64,000 bases of DNA from Oceanicola sp. 502str15 (GTDB lineage: Bacteria; Pseudomonadota; Alphaproteobacteria; Rhodobacterales; Rhodobacteraceae), in assembly GCF_024105635.1 (NCBI RefSeq), contig NZ_WYDQ01000001.1:930001-994000 (forward strand), read 5' to 3'. The first letter of the stretch is position 1; each line of letters starts with the position of its first letter. The notes under the pieces are model-generated. The model had not been told where the DNA came from. It saw only the letters and a program-made list of their open reading frames with translations, and searched no databases. Made by a program: the position numbers and the translations under genes. Shown one piece after another: positions 36,700-45,509 of this stretch.

Positions 36700-37491
36700 A
36701 TGCAGGCCGATGCGCCGAAATTCGAAGTGCGGCTCGCCGCGGGCCAGGCCGATCTCGCCGCCGCCCAGCGCCTGCGCTACGAGGTCTTCGTCACCGAATT
36801 GGGCGGCGACGGCGAGATGGTCGACCATGACGCCCGCCTTGAGGCCGACCGCTACGATCCCCACTGCGACCATCTCCTCCTGATCGACCACGCCCAGCCC
36901 GCCGAGCTGCCCGCAGCCGGAGGGGGCGCGGTGGTCGGCGTCTACCGCCTGCTTCCCGGCGCGCGCGCAGCCGAAATCGGCGGCTTCTACACCGAAGGCG
37001 AATACGACCTCACCCCGCTCAAGACCTCCGGGCGCAGGCTGCTCGAACTCGGCCGTTCCTGCCTCGCGCCCCGCTACCGCGGTGGCATCGCCATGTATCA
37101 CCTCTGGAGCGCGCTCTGGGATTATGTCGAGGCCCGCGAGATCGAAGTCCTCTTCGGCACCGCCTCCTTCCACGGCACCGACACCGCCGCCCTCGCCGCG
37201 CCGCTCTCCATGCTCCACCACAACCACCTCGCCCCCGAGGCCCTGCGCCCCACCGCGCTGCCGCCCCGGGCCCGCGACATGAACCTGCGCCCCGAGGCCG
37301 AGCTCGACCGCGCCGCCGCCATGCGCGAGGTGCCCGCGCTCATCAAGGCCTACCTGCGGCTCGGCGGATGGGTCGGGCAGGGGGCCTGGGTCGATGCGGC
37401 GTTCAACACCACCGACGTCTGCCTCGTGCTCGACGCGGCCCGGGTCAGCCCGCGCCAGGTGGCGATCTACCGGAAAGACCGTCCGCTTTGA
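36700..37491 (+). CDS. olsB: Ornithine N-acyltransferase (OlsB-like)
   Basis: 263 residues with the GNAT-like/haemolysin-type acyltransferase pattern: RLRYEVFVTELGGDGEMVDHDARLEADRYDP, then GVYRLLPG and ELGRSCLAPRYRGG, and HHNHLAPEALRP. OlsB uses 3-hydroxyacyl-ACP to acylate ornithine, the first step to ornithine lipids, which are phosphate-free membrane lipids. It overlaps the olsA start (TTGA), the normal neighbour. A CtrA-type box lies upstream. No other family member is known to combine this with an adjacent PlsC-type enzyme as regularly. Confidence 0.9.
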   Translation: MQADAPKFEVRLAAGQADLAAAQRLRYEVFVTELGGDGEMVDHDARLEADRYDPHCDHLLLIDHAQPAELPAAGGGAVVGVYRLLPGARAAEIGGFYTEGEYDLTPLKTSGRRLLELGRSCLAPRYRGGIAMYHLWSALWDYVEAREIEVLFGTASFHGTDTAALAAPLSMLHHNHLAPEALRPTALPPRARDMNLRPEAELDRAAAMREVPALIKAYLRLGGWVGQGAWVDAAFNTTDVCLVLDAARVSPRQVAIYRKDRPL

Positions 37492-38342
37492 GCGAGAAGC
37501 CCGCCGACAGCCCGCTCTGGCATGGCGACAGCCCGCTGCCGCCCGCGCCCCTCGGCCCGCTCGGCTGGGCGCGGGTGCTGCTGCGCGGCGCGCCGCTCGG
37601 GCTCATCACCTTCGGCTGCCTCGCCCTGCTGCTGCTCTGCCGCCTGATCGAGCGCCCGCTCTGCGGTCACGCCCGCCCGGTCACGCCCTTCATCACCCAG
37701 TTCGTCTGCAAATCCGCCTTCCTCTGCCTCGGCATGAAGCACCGCACCCTCGGCACCCCGATGGCTCATCGCGGCGCGATCGTCGCCAACCACGCAAGCT
37801 GGCTCGACATCTACGCCCTGAACGCCCCCCAGCGGATCTACTACGTCGCCAAGGCCGAGGTCGCCGGCTGGCCCGGCATCGGCTGGCTGGCCCGGGCCAC
37901 CGGCACCGTCTTCATCCGCCGCGACCGGCGCGAGGCCAAGGCCCAGCAGGAGGTCTTCGAGGAGCGGCTGCGGATGAACCACCGCCTGCTGTTCTTCCCC
38001 GAGGGCACATCAACCGACGGCCTCCGGGTGCTGCCCTTCAAGCCGACGCTGTTCCAGGCCTTCTACAGCCACGACATGCCCGAGATCCTGCACATCCAGC
38101 CGGTCACGGTGGTCTACCACGCGCCCGAGGGCGAGGATCCGCGCTTCTACGGCTGGTGGGGCGACATGGATTTCGGCTCGGGCCTGCTGCGGGTGCTCGG
38201 GGCGCGGCGCAACGGCGCGGTCGACATCCTGTTTCACGCGCCGATCCCGGTCGCCGGGGCGGGGGGGCGCAAGGCGCTGGCGGCGGCCTGCGAGGCGGCG
38301 GTGCGCGAGGGGCTTCACGCCCGGCTCCCCGCGGCCGTCTGA
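37488..38342 (+). CDS. olsA: Lyso-ornithine lipid O-acyltransferase (PlsC-type, OlsA-like)
   Basis: 284 residues with a TTG start that overlaps the olsB stop (TTGA), which fixes the start and shows coupling. After an N-terminal membrane segment (LITFGCLALLLLCRLI), the acyltransferase motifs are NHASWLD (H-x4-D), GTVFIRRDR and FFPEGTSTDGLRVLPFK. It adds the second acyl chain to lyso-ornithine lipid. PlsC paralogues for phosphatidic acid share the motifs, but the olsB neighbour makes OlsA the better call. Confidence 0.9.
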   Translation: MSEKPADSPLWHGDSPLPPAPLGPLGWARVLLRGAPLGLITFGCLALLLLCRLIERPLCGHARPVTPFITQFVCKSAFLCLGMKHRTLGTPMAHRGAIVANHASWLDIYALNAPQRIYYVAKAEVAGWPGIGWLARATGTVFIRRDRREAKAQQEVFEERLRMNHRLLFFPEGTSTDGLRVLPFKPTLFQAFYSHDMPEILHIQPVTVVYHAPEGEDPRFYGWWGDMDFGSGLLRVLGARRNGAVDILFHAPIPVAGAGGRKALAAACEAAVREGLHARLPAAV

Positions 38343-38352
38343 GCCGCCCCGC

Positions 38353-38403
38353 GGTCAGGACGTGTGGTCAGGACATGTGGTCAGGACATGTGGTCAGGTC
38401 TAG
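38353..38403. repeat. 14-bp tandem repeat
   Basis: Three complete units and a partial fourth of GGTCAGGACATGTG, one with a G for A, run without spacer from 38353. It begins 10 nt after the olsA stop. The short near-perfect array suggests recent slippage. No function is evident. Confidence 0.85.
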
Positions 38404-38470
38404 TGGGCGGGGCACGCCGTCACGGCGCCGGGGAGCCCGATGGGTTAACCCGATCCGGTTGTGCAAAAAT

Positions 38471-38545
38471 CGCGTATGCACGGGCTGTGTACGGGATGTG
38501 TACAGGTTGTGCCTGTGACATATTTGCGGTTAACGCCCTTCCTCC
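38471..38545. repeat. Dispersed TGTGTAC-array repeat (copy 1)
   Basis: The core TGTGTACGGGATGTGTAC with flanking TGCACGGGC and TTGTGCCTGTG recurs, in reverse orientation, at 59302-59341. Here a GTTAAC half-palindrome and ACATATTTGCGG lie on one side. It lies between the 14-bp array and the ThiE-like gene, outside any coding region. Confidence 0.75.
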
Positions 38546-38571
38546 GAAGGGTTTCCGCAAAAACGCACAGA

Positions 38572-39195
38572 TCAGCCGGCCCCGGCCAGAAGGCTCTTCA
38601 GCGCCGCCGCCGGATCGTCCTCGCCCCAGATCTCCGCGCCCACGCCAAAGAAATCCGTGACCCCCGCCAGCGCCGTCACCCGGCCCGCGCTGAGGCCGCC
38701 CTCGGCGACGACGGGCAACTCGATCATCTCGCTCCACCAGCCGAAAAGCTCATCTTCGGCCAGGGTGCCGTCGCCCAGCGAAGTCGTTGAAACCGGGCCG
38801 AAACTCACGTAATCCGCCCCCGCCTCACCGGCGCTCATCCCGTCATGGCGCGAGGCGCCGCAATAGGCCCCCACGATGGCATCCTCGCCCAGCGCCTTGC
38901 GCGCCGCCCGCACCGAGCGCGGCCCGTCGGTCAGGTGCACCCCGTCCAGGCCCAGCCGCTCCACCATCTGCACATGGCGCTCGATCACCAGCGCCACGTC
39001 CCGCGCATGGGCCACCTCGCGCAGCGCATCGGCGGCCTGGCTCACCTCGCGCTCCTCGCCGGAGGCCAGCGCCAGCCGGATGCAGGCCACGTCGACCGCA
39101 TCAAGCACATTGCCCAAGATGCCGGGAAAGCTCGATAATTCCACCGCAGGCGGGGTGATGAGATAGATCTGGGGCGCGTCCCTGTCGTCGGCCAT
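38572..39195 (-). CDS. Thiamine phosphate synthase / ThiE-TenI family protein
   Basis: 207 residues from the ATG at 39195 (SD GGAG six bases upstream; another ATG at 39207 is less well placed). The TIM-barrel has IYLITPPAVELSSFP, HLTDGPRSVRAAR, GAYCGASRHDGMSAGEAGADYVSFGPV and PVVAEGGLSAGRV, the diphosphate-binding features of the ThiE/TenI family. It joins the thiazole and pyrimidine halves in ThiE; however, acidic DESELFGWW-type loops and lack of thi neighbours leave TenI-like or unassigned roles open. Confidence 0.8.
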   Translation of the reverse strand: MADDRDAPQIYLITPPAVELSSFPGILGNVLDAVDVACIRLALASGEEREVSQAADALREVAHARDVALVIERHVQMVERLGLDGVHLTDGPRSVRAARKALGEDAIVGAYCGASRHDGMSAGEAGADYVSFGPVSTTSLGDGTLAEDELFGWWSEMIELPVVAEGGLSAGRVTALAGVTDFFGVGAEIWGEDDPAAALKSLLAGAG

Positions 39196-39250
39196 TTTCG
39201 GCTCCATTCTCGCGTGTTTCAGGCCCTATACCGGGGTTTTCGCGGCTTGG

Positions 39251-39583
39251 CTACTTCGGCGGAAGGCTCTGCACATAGCCCAGCGCCAGGGCCATCAGCC
39301 GATCGCGCGCCCCGTCGTCGGCCATGGCGCTCTCGTCGGCCCGCACGAAGCCGCCCATCCGGCGCCCGCCCATCTCCATGATCCGCGTGCCCGCCACCTC
39401 CAGCGCCGCCGCCTCCGCCGCCTTGCCGACCCGAAACATCGTGTCCGACCAACCGGATGCGCCGCAGAGCATATTGCCCCGCAGCAGAAAGCACAGGCCG
39501 CCGAACATGCGCTTCTCCGACACATCCGGCACCTCCGCCAGCGCGTCCCTGAGCTGCTGGGCGATCCCCTCGTCATAGGCCAT
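39251..39583 (-). CDS. TfoX N-terminal domain protein
   Basis: 110 residues. The pattern FGGLCFLLRGNMLCG and DTMFRVGKAAEAAAL is that of the TfoX/Sxy N-terminal domain; the C-terminal TfoX domain is absent, as is common for stand-alone members. The name derives from the competence regulator, but single-domain forms have no established role. It is on the same strand as the ThiE-like gene, 55 nt upstream, and divergent from the methyltransferase gene. Confidence 0.85.
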   Translation of the reverse strand: MAYDEGIAQQLRDALAEVPDVSEKRMFGGLCFLLRGNMLCGASGWSDTMFRVGKAAEAAALEVAGTRIMEMGGRRMGGFVRADESAMADDGARDRLMALALGYVQSLPPK

Positions 39584-39708
39584 GGCGCACCTCTCTACGC
39601 ATTAAACCCCGGCACGAACGGCCCGCCACCCCTGTGGCGCTTGTGCCGCGTCCGCCTCCATCGTATCACCCGCGCCATATTGCGCGGCAAGGAAAGGTGC
39701 ACAAAATC

Positions 39709-40431
39709 ATGGATCCAGTCTTTGTGCTCGTGCGCCCGCAGATGGGCGAAAACATCGGGGCCGCGGCGCGTGCCATGTGGAACTTCGGGCTTGATCGCAT
39801 GCGCATCGTCTCGCCCCGCGACGGCTGGCCCAACCCCCGCGCCTCCGCGCTCGCCAGCGGGGCAGGGCGGCTGCTCGACAACGCGGTGATCTGCGACAGC
39901 GTCGCCGAAGCGGTGGCCGATTGCCGCACCATCTACGCCACCACCGCCCGCCCGCGCGGGCTGACCAAGCCCGTGCTCACCCCCGAAGAAGCCATGACTG
40001 ACGCCCGCCGCCGCGCCGCCGCCGGGCAGCGCGTGGCGGTGCTCTTCGGCCCCGAACGGGCCGGGCTGGAAAACGAGGATGTCGCCCGCGCCAGCTCGAT
40101 CATCACGGTGCCGGTCAACCCCGAATTCTTCTCGCTCAACCTCGGGCAGGCCGTGCTCCTGATGGCTTATGAATATGGCCGCCACGCGCTTCCGCGCGGC
40201 GAGGAGGCCCCGGCCGAACCCGCCGCCGCGCTCGAGGTCGAAAAGCTCGGAGACCACTGGGAAGAGCGGCTCGAGGAGGCCGGGTTCTTCTTTCCGCCCG
40301 AGAAGGCCCCGGGGATGAAACTGGTGCTGCGCAACATGTGGCCCCGCCTCATGCTCACCCGCCCCGACGTGCAGCTCCTGCACGGCGCGCTGCGGCAATT
40401 GCTTCGCGGCAAGTCCGGCGGCGGGTCTTGA
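39709..40431 (+). CDS. SpoU-family RNA 2'-O-methyltransferase (TrmJ-like)
   Basis: 240 residues from the ATG at 39709 (SD AAGGAAAGG). The SPOUT motifs are complete: NIGAAARAMWNFGLDRMRIV, FGPERAGLENEDV and VPVNPEFFSLNLGQAVLLMAYE, the last forming the AdoMet knot. TrmJ methylates ribose at position 32 of tRNAs. Length and N-terminal start (MDPVFVLVRPQMGENIGAA) match TrmJ/LasT. It is followed by ctaA after 75 nt. Confidence 0.9.
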   Translation: MDPVFVLVRPQMGENIGAAARAMWNFGLDRMRIVSPRDGWPNPRASALASGAGRLLDNAVICDSVAEAVADCRTIYATTARPRGLTKPVLTPEEAMTDARRRAAAGQRVAVLFGPERAGLENEDVARASSIITVPVNPEFFSLNLGQAVLLMAYEYGRHALPRGEEAPAEPAAALEVEKLGDHWEERLEEAGFFFPPEKAPGMKLVLRNMWPRLMLTRPDVQLLHGALRQLLRGKSGGGS

Positions 40432-40506
40432 GGCCGACCGCCCCCCGCGCTACCTGAGAGCGCGGATGAGACGCCCCGTGAGGGCGGGCGCGAAAGAAGG
40501 ATGACC

Positions 40507-41658
40507 ATGGCCGGAAAACGCAGCATCTTCGAAGAGGTCGGGGAGGGCGAAAGCCCCCGTGCCGCCCCCCGCGAAACCGGACTGATCGACAAGGGCAGCC
40601 GCTCCGGCGCCCGCCTCGCGATCCGCAGCTGGCTGGTGCTTCTCTTCGCGCTGGTCGTGGTGATGATCCTCGTCGGCGGCCTCACCCGGCTCACCGACTC
40701 CGGCCTGTCGATCACCGAGTGGAACGTCGTCAAGGGCGCGATCCCGCCGCTCAACGAGGCCGACTGGACGCTGGCCTTCGACAAGTACAAGACGATCCCC
40801 GAATACGAGTTGCAGAACAAGGGGATGACCCTCGCCGAGTTCAAGCACATCTACTGGTGGGAATGGGGCCACCGCCAGCTTGGCCGCCTGATCGGGCTGG
40901 TCTGGGCGGTCGGCTATGCCTGGTTCCTGCTGCGCAACCAGATCCCCACCGGCTGGAAGGGCCGCCTGCTGATCCCCGGCGCGCTCGGTGGCGTGCAGGG
41001 CGCGATCGGCTGGTGGATGGTCCACTCCGGCCTCTCCGGCGAGATGACCGACGTGGCCTCCTACCGCCTCGCCACCCACCTCGGCCTCGCCTTCGCCATC
41101 CTTGGCCTGCTGGCGTGGTACATCCTGCTGCTCTCGCGCCCCGAACGCGACATCATGCAGGCCCGCCGCGCCCGCGAGCGCCGCCTGTTCGGCCTCGGCA
41201 CCGGCTTCATGCATTTCGCCTTCCTGCAGATCCTCATCGGCGCACTGGTGGCGGGCATCGACGCCGGGCGCAACTACGTGGACTGGCCGCTGATGGCGGG
41301 GGGCTTCACGCCGCCCGACATGTGGCAGCTCGAGCCGCTCTGGCGCAATTTCTTCGAGAACGACGGCACCGTGCAGTTCATCCACCGCATGGTCGCCTAC
41401 GCGCTCTTCGCCTTCGGCATCTTCGCCTGGGTACGCTCGCGCCGCTCGGCCTTTGCCGCCACCCGCCGCGCCTTCGACTGGGCGCTGGTGCTGCTCTTCG
41501 GCCAGGTGGTGCTCGGCATCGTCACCGTCATGCACTCCGCCCCCTGGCACATCGCCATCACCCATCAGGCGCTCGGCGTGGCGCTCTGGGTCACCATCAT
41601 CCGCGCCCGCTTCATGGCGGGCTACCCCAAGGCCGGAACCCTCCGCGAAGGACTTTAG
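40507..41658 (+). CDS. ctaA: Heme A synthase
   Basis: 383 residues from the ATG at 40507; GAAAGAAGG ends six bases upstream, which argues against the ATG at 40501. Eight membrane segments are visible, with the heme-ligand histidines in WEWGHRQLGR (about residue 122), SYRLATHLGL, VQFIHRMVAY and IAITHQALGV. The Cox15/CtaA family converts heme O to heme A for aa3-type cytochrome oxidase. The M32 carboxypeptidase gene begins 3 nt after its stop. Confidence 0.93.
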   Translation: MAGKRSIFEEVGEGESPRAAPRETGLIDKGSRSGARLAIRSWLVLLFALVVVMILVGGLTRLTDSGLSITEWNVVKGAIPPLNEADWTLAFDKYKTIPEYELQNKGMTLAEFKHIYWWEWGHRQLGRLIGLVWAVGYAWFLLRNQIPTGWKGRLLIPGALGGVQGAIGWWMVHSGLSGEMTDVASYRLATHLGLAFAILGLLAWYILLLSRPERDIMQARRARERRLFGLGTGFMHFAFLQILIGALVAGIDAGRNYVDWPLMAGGFTPPDMWQLEPLWRNFFENDGTVQFIHRMVAYALFAFGIFAWVRSRRSAFAATRRAFDWALVLLFGQVVLGIVTVMHSAPWHIAITHQALGVALWVTIIRARFMAGYPKAGTLREGL

Positions 41659-41661
41659 AAC

Positions 41662-43131
41662 ATGACCGCATTCACCGATCTGATGGCCCACACCCGCGAG
41701 ACCGAGGCGCTCGGCCAGGTCATGGGCCGGCTCGGCTGGGACCAGGAAACCATGATGCCGCGCGGCTCCGCCGAGCAGCGCGGCGACGAGATGGCCGCGC
41801 TCTCCGGCGTGCTCCACGCCCGCCGGATCGACCCTCGGGTCGGCGACTGGCTCGCCACCGCACAGGCCCCCGATGCCGCCGGCGACGCCGCGCTCCGGCT
41901 GATCCGCCGCAGCTTCGAGCGCACCACCAAGCTGCCCGCCAGCCTCGCCGCTGCGCTGGCCAAGACCACCTCGATCGCCCAGGGCAAATGGGCCGAGGCG
42001 CGCAAGGCCCAGGATGTCGCCGCCTTCGTTCCGGTGCTCGACGAGGTGCTGAAGCTCAAGCGCGAGGAAGCCGCCGCGCTGGCCTCCGGAGGCGATCTCT
42101 ACGACGCGCTGCTCGATGACTACGAGCCGGGTGCCAAGGCCGCCGATCTCGAGGCCATGTTCGGCGCGCTGCGCCCCCGCCTTGTCGCCCTGCGTGAAAA
42201 GATCCTCGCCTCGCCCCATCAGCCCGCCGCCCTCACCGGCAGCTTCCCCGAGGCCACCCAGCTTGCTCTGTCGCAAAAGCTGGCCGAGGCCTTCGGCTAC
42301 GACTTCTCGCGCGGGCGGATCGACAAGGCCGTGCACCCCTTCAGTTCCGGCTCGGGCAACGATGTGCGCATCACCACCCGCGTCGACGAGGCCGATCCGT
42401 TCAACTGCTTCTATTCCACCATCCACGAGGTCGGCCACGCCTGCTACGAGCAGGGCATCGACCAGCGCTACCTGCTGACCCCGATGGGGCAGGGGGTGTC
42501 GATGGGCGTGCACGAAAGCCAAAGCCGCATCTACGAAAACCAGATGGGCCGCTCCAGCGCCTTCACCGGATGGCTCCATGCCCAGATGGAAGAGGCCTTC
42601 GGCCCGCTCGGCTGCGATGCCGAGGCCTTCTATGCCACCGTCAACAAGGTCAAGCCGGGCTACATCCGCACCGAGGCTGACGAGGTGCAATACAACCTCC
42701 ACGTCCTGCTGCGCTTCGATCTCGAGCGCGATCTGGTGGCCGGAAAGCTGGAAGCGGCAGACCTCGAAGAAGCCTGGAATGCCCGCTTCGAGCGCGACTT
42801 CGGCTACCCGGTCGACAAGCCCTCCAACGGCTGCCTGCAAGATGTGCACTGGTCGGTCGGCCTCTTTGGCTACTTCCCGACCTATTCGCTCGGCAACGTC
42901 TACGCCGGCTGCCTGAACAAGGCCCTGCGCGATGCCGTGCCCGGCGTCGACGTGGCGCTCGCCTCGGGTGATGCCACCCCGGCCACGGCATGGCTGCGCG
43001 AGAACCTCCAGCAGCACGGCGGGCTGCGCACCCCCCGCGCCACAATCGCCCATGCCTGCGGCTTCGAGCCTTCAGAGGCACCGCTGCTCGATTATCTCGA
43101 AGAGAAGTTCAGCGCGATCTACAAGCTCTGA
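41662..43131 (+). CDS. M32 family metallocarboxypeptidase
   Basis: 489 residues, the usual length. The zinc motif HEVGH (His255, Glu256, His259 in TIHEVGHACYEQG) and downstream HESQSRIYENQMGRS are the signature of M32 carboxypeptidase Taq. It removes C-terminal residues from peptides in the cytoplasm. It is 3 nt after ctaA, so cotranscribed. GC hairpin follows the stop. Confidence 0.95.
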   Translation: MTAFTDLMAHTRETEALGQVMGRLGWDQETMMPRGSAEQRGDEMAALSGVLHARRIDPRVGDWLATAQAPDAAGDAALRLIRRSFERTTKLPASLAAALAKTTSIAQGKWAEARKAQDVAAFVPVLDEVLKLKREEAAALASGGDLYDALLDDYEPGAKAADLEAMFGALRPRLVALREKILASPHQPAALTGSFPEATQLALSQKLAEAFGYDFSRGRIDKAVHPFSSGSGNDVRITTRVDEADPFNCFYSTIHEVGHACYEQGIDQRYLLTPMGQGVSMGVHESQSRIYENQMGRSSAFTGWLHAQMEEAFGPLGCDAEAFYATVNKVKPGYIRTEADEVQYNLHVLLRFDLERDLVAGKLEAADLEEAWNARFERDFGYPVDKPSNGCLQDVHWSVGLFGYFPTYSLGNVYAGCLNKALRDAVPGVDVALASGDATPATAWLRENLQQHGGLRTPRATIAHACGFEPSEAPLLDYLEEKFSAIYKL

Positions 43132-43217
43132 GGCGCCACGGCGCCGCGCCGGCCCGTGGCGGGCGCAGTCTTAAACGGGTTGTAAACCTTTTGGGGCAAT
43201 CTCTTCCCAAGCAAAGG

Positions 43218-43242
43218 GGCAGGGCCGGTGAACGGCCCCGCC
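43218..43242. terminator. GC hairpin between convergent M32 and outer-membrane barrel genes
   Basis: A 10-bp stem (GGCAGGGCCG with CGGCCCCGCC, one wobble or mismatch depending on strand) with a 5-nt loop separates the two convergent genes. The T-run is weak on both strands, so the terminator call is moderate. Confidence 0.45.
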
Positions 43243-43254
43243 ACCGGGATCGGC

Positions 43255-43977
43255 TCAGAAGAACGGGTTGTAGTTGAACATCCGGTCGCTGCGCTCCGCT
43301 CCGCCAAAGCGCCAGGTGGCGCCAATGGCGATCTCGCGGCCATCGTAGCGGTCCACCGGAGTGCCGAAGTCGTTCATCGTCCGGCCAAGGTTGGCGTAAA
43401 GGTCGAGACCGGGGACAACCTCGTAGCTGGCGCCGATCGAGGTGTATTCGAAGTAGCCAAAGCCGCCTTCGTAATTCACCCGCTGGTATCCGGCCCGCAG
43501 GTTCAGTGCTTCGGTCGCATCAAAGCGGCCGAAGATCTCGAACAGCCGCGCAGGCTCGATCTCGGAGTCGAAGCGCGCAATCCGTGCCTCCACCTCGGCC
43601 CGGCCAAAGCTGTGCAGCACCTCGAGGCCGTAGGTGAAATCATCGTCCTCATAGGTGTCATCGCCCAGCATCAGGCCAATCCGGGTCTGCTCGCTGAGGT
43701 CGTGATAGATGTGGAACATGAAGGAGTTGGCCGCGTCGGTCCTCAGCCAGTCCTGCGAATAGTCGGTGTTGACGGAGCGCCCGATGCCCAGCTGCACCCC
43801 CACCGGACCAAAGCTGTAGGCCACATCGGCCAGCCCGGTGACGAAGGTCAGGTCGATCCCGTCGCCCTCGTCGTACTTGTAGGTTTCGAGCGACAACCGC
43901 GCCCCTTCAAATCCTTGTGCAGCGACGCTGCTGCCAGCACACAACAGGGCCACGCATGTCGAAATTCTCCCGATCAT
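43255..43977 (-). CDS. Outer-membrane beta-barrel protein of unknown function
   Basis: 240 residues from the ATG at 43977. A signal peptide (STCVALLCAGSSVAAQ) is followed by alternating amphipathic strands (ARLSLETYKYDEGDGIDLTFV, GVQLGIGRSVN, TRIGLMLGDDTYEDDDFTYGLEVL, LRAGYQRVNYEGGFGYFEYTS) and a C-terminal Phe after YNPFF. The strand count and size fit a small barrel of about 10-12 strands. I do not recognise a family. It is monocistronic between the M32 and enoyl-CoA hydratase genes. Confidence 0.7.
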   Translation of the reverse strand: MIGRISTCVALLCAGSSVAAQGFEGARLSLETYKYDEGDGIDLTFVTGLADVAYSFGPVGVQLGIGRSVNTDYSQDWLRTDAANSFMFHIYHDLSEQTRIGLMLGDDTYEDDDFTYGLEVLHSFGRAEVEARIARFDSEIEPARLFEIFGRFDATEALNLRAGYQRVNYEGGFGYFEYTSIGASYEVVPGLDLYANLGRTMNDFGTPVDRYDGREIAIGATWRFGGAERSDRMFNYNPFF

Positions 43978-44072
43978 CGGCCTGTTTCCTTCCCTTGGGT
44001 CATGAGCGGCGAAGCCTATGAACTTATTGAAGGAAAACAATGCGCCTGAGGTCAGGGAACAGATGTGTTGCG

Positions 44073-44861
44073 CTATTGCCAGTCCGGCGGGCGCTTGTCG
44101 ATGAAGGCTTTGATCCCCTCGTCGGTGTCGCGCCAGAGCATGTTCTCGACCATCACCGCGCTGGCATGGGCATAGGCCTCGGGCGTGGTCATCGGGAGCT
44201 GGTCGTAGAACGCCCGCTTGCCGATCTTGACGGCCGCGCCGAGCTTGCTCGCCACGGTCTCGGCAAGGGCGCCCGTCTCGGCCTCAAGCTCCGCCTCGGG
44301 CACCACGCGGTTGACCAGCCCGACCTCGCGGGCGCGGGTCGCGTCGATGAACTCGCCGGTGGTGAGCATCTCGAAGGCCACCTTGGGGGGCACGTTGCGC
44401 GAGAGCGCCACCATCGGCGTGGAACAGAAAAGTCCGATGTTCACGCCGTTCACGCCAAACCGCGTGCCCTCCGCCGCCACCGCCATGTCGCAGCTTGCCA
44501 CAAGCTGGCAGCCCGCCGCCGTGGCGATGCCATGGACCTGCGCAATCACCGGCTGGGGCAGGGTCTGCAACCCCATCATCACCGCCGAGCAGCGCGCGAA
44601 AAGATCCTCGAAATAGGCCCGGCCCTGGTCTTCCCCCTGCCGCCCCGCCTGCATTTCCTTCAGGTCGTGCCCGGCGCAAAACGCCTTGCCCGCCCCCCGC
44701 AGGATCACCGCCCGAATGGTGGTGTCGCCCTCCAGCGCGGCAATCTCCCCGGCCAGCGCGGCGAGCAGATCGTCGGAGAGCGCGTTCAACGCGCCCGGCC
44801 GGTTCAGCGTCAGTTCCGCAACGTTACTCCGGTCTCGCCGGGTCAGCACGGGCTCGCCCAT
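44073..44861 (-). CDS. Enoyl-CoA hydratase/isomerase family protein (ECHDC3-like)
   Basis: 262 residues from the ATG at 44861 (GGGAGG nine bases upstream). The crotonase features are LNRPGALNALS, the oxyanion-hole segment GAGKAFCAGHDLKEM, and VHGIATAAGCQLVASCDMAVA; the second Glu of classic hydratases is replaced by NGVNIGLFCSTP, as in ECHDC3-like members. Substrate is therefore uncertain. It is divergent from the PaaI-like thioesterase gene 65 nt away. Confidence 0.85.
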   Translation of the reverse strand: MGEPVLTRRDRSNVAELTLNRPGALNALSDDLLAALAGEIAALEGDTTIRAVILRGAGKAFCAGHDLKEMQAGRQGEDQGRAYFEDLFARCSAVMMGLQTLPQPVIAQVHGIATAAGCQLVASCDMAVAAEGTRFGVNGVNIGLFCSTPMVALSRNVPPKVAFEMLTTGEFIDATRAREVGLVNRVVPEAELEAETGALAETVASKLGAAVKIGKRAFYDQLPMTTPEAYAHASAVMVENMLWRDTDEGIKAFIDKRPPDWQ

Positions 44862-44926
44862 CTTGCCAATCCTCCCTTGGCACGAAACTCTGGGCCCGAG
44901 TTGAGGGATGTGCAAGGGGAGGGGCC

Positions 44927-45370
44927 ATGTTTGAGCAGACGGTAATGGACAAGGCGGCGCTGGAGCGCTTCATCGACACCGAATTCACCCAGGTCAAAGG
45001 GGATTTCGCGGTCGAGGAGATCATACCGGACGGGGTGGTGGTGCGGCTGCTGACGCAGGAAAAGCACCTGCGCCCGGGCGGCACCGTCTCGGGCCCCTCG
45101 ATGTTCGGCCTCGTGGACGTGGGCATGTATTTCGCCGTGCTCTCGCGCATCGGCCCCGTAGCGCTGACGGTCACCACAAGCTGCGCCATCGACTTCATGC
45201 GCAAGCCCGAAGCCGGGCGCGACCTGATCTGCACCGCCCGCCTGCTGAAGCTGGGCCGCTCGCTGGCCGTGGGCGAATGCCACCTGCGCTCGGAAGGGCA
45301 CGAGCAGGTGGTGGCGCGGGCCAGTCTGACCTACGCGATCCCCCCGAAGCGGCCCGAAAGCGTGGGGTAA
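44927..45370 (+). CDS. Hotdog-fold PaaI-type thioesterase
   Basis: 147 residues from the ATG at 44927, which has AGGGGAGGGG directly upstream. The hotdog helix segment HLRPGGTVSGPSMFGLVDVGMYFAVLSRIG and the strands TVTTSCAIDFMRKPEAGRDLIC are typical of PaaI acyl-CoA thioesterases. No catalytic acid is seen at the usual Asn/Asp position with certainty. Divergent from the enoyl-CoA hydratase-like gene, so both may act on the same CoA ester, which is inference. Confidence 0.85.
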   Translation: MFEQTVMDKAALERFIDTEFTQVKGDFAVEEIIPDGVVVRLLTQEKHLRPGGTVSGPSMFGLVDVGMYFAVLSRIGPVALTVTTSCAIDFMRKPEAGRDLICTARLLKLGRSLAVGECHLRSEGHEQVVARASLTYAIPPKRPESVG

Positions 45371-45427
45371 AATAATACCTTTATCGCAAGCCTCTGAAAT
45401 CGCGCAATAATCTGGCGCAAACCCCTC

Positions 45428-45455
45428 TTGACTGGCCGCGCGGATCACGTAGAAC
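45428..45455 (+). promoter_or_regulatory. Promoter of the rplM-rpsI operon
   Basis: TTGACT and TAGAAC are spaced by 16 nt, and a transcription start near 45462 would leave a leader of about 48 nt. The only good promoter match in the gap before rplM. Confidence 0.6.
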
Positions 45456-45509
45456 GGCGCAATCGAATGCCACAGCCGCGCCCTCTGCGCGGTGCAAGAG
45501 GAACGAGAG

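Noticed and set aside
40450..43053. 867-codon minus-strand frame over ctaA and the M32 peptidase
   Set aside because: Antisense shadow of two well supported genes.
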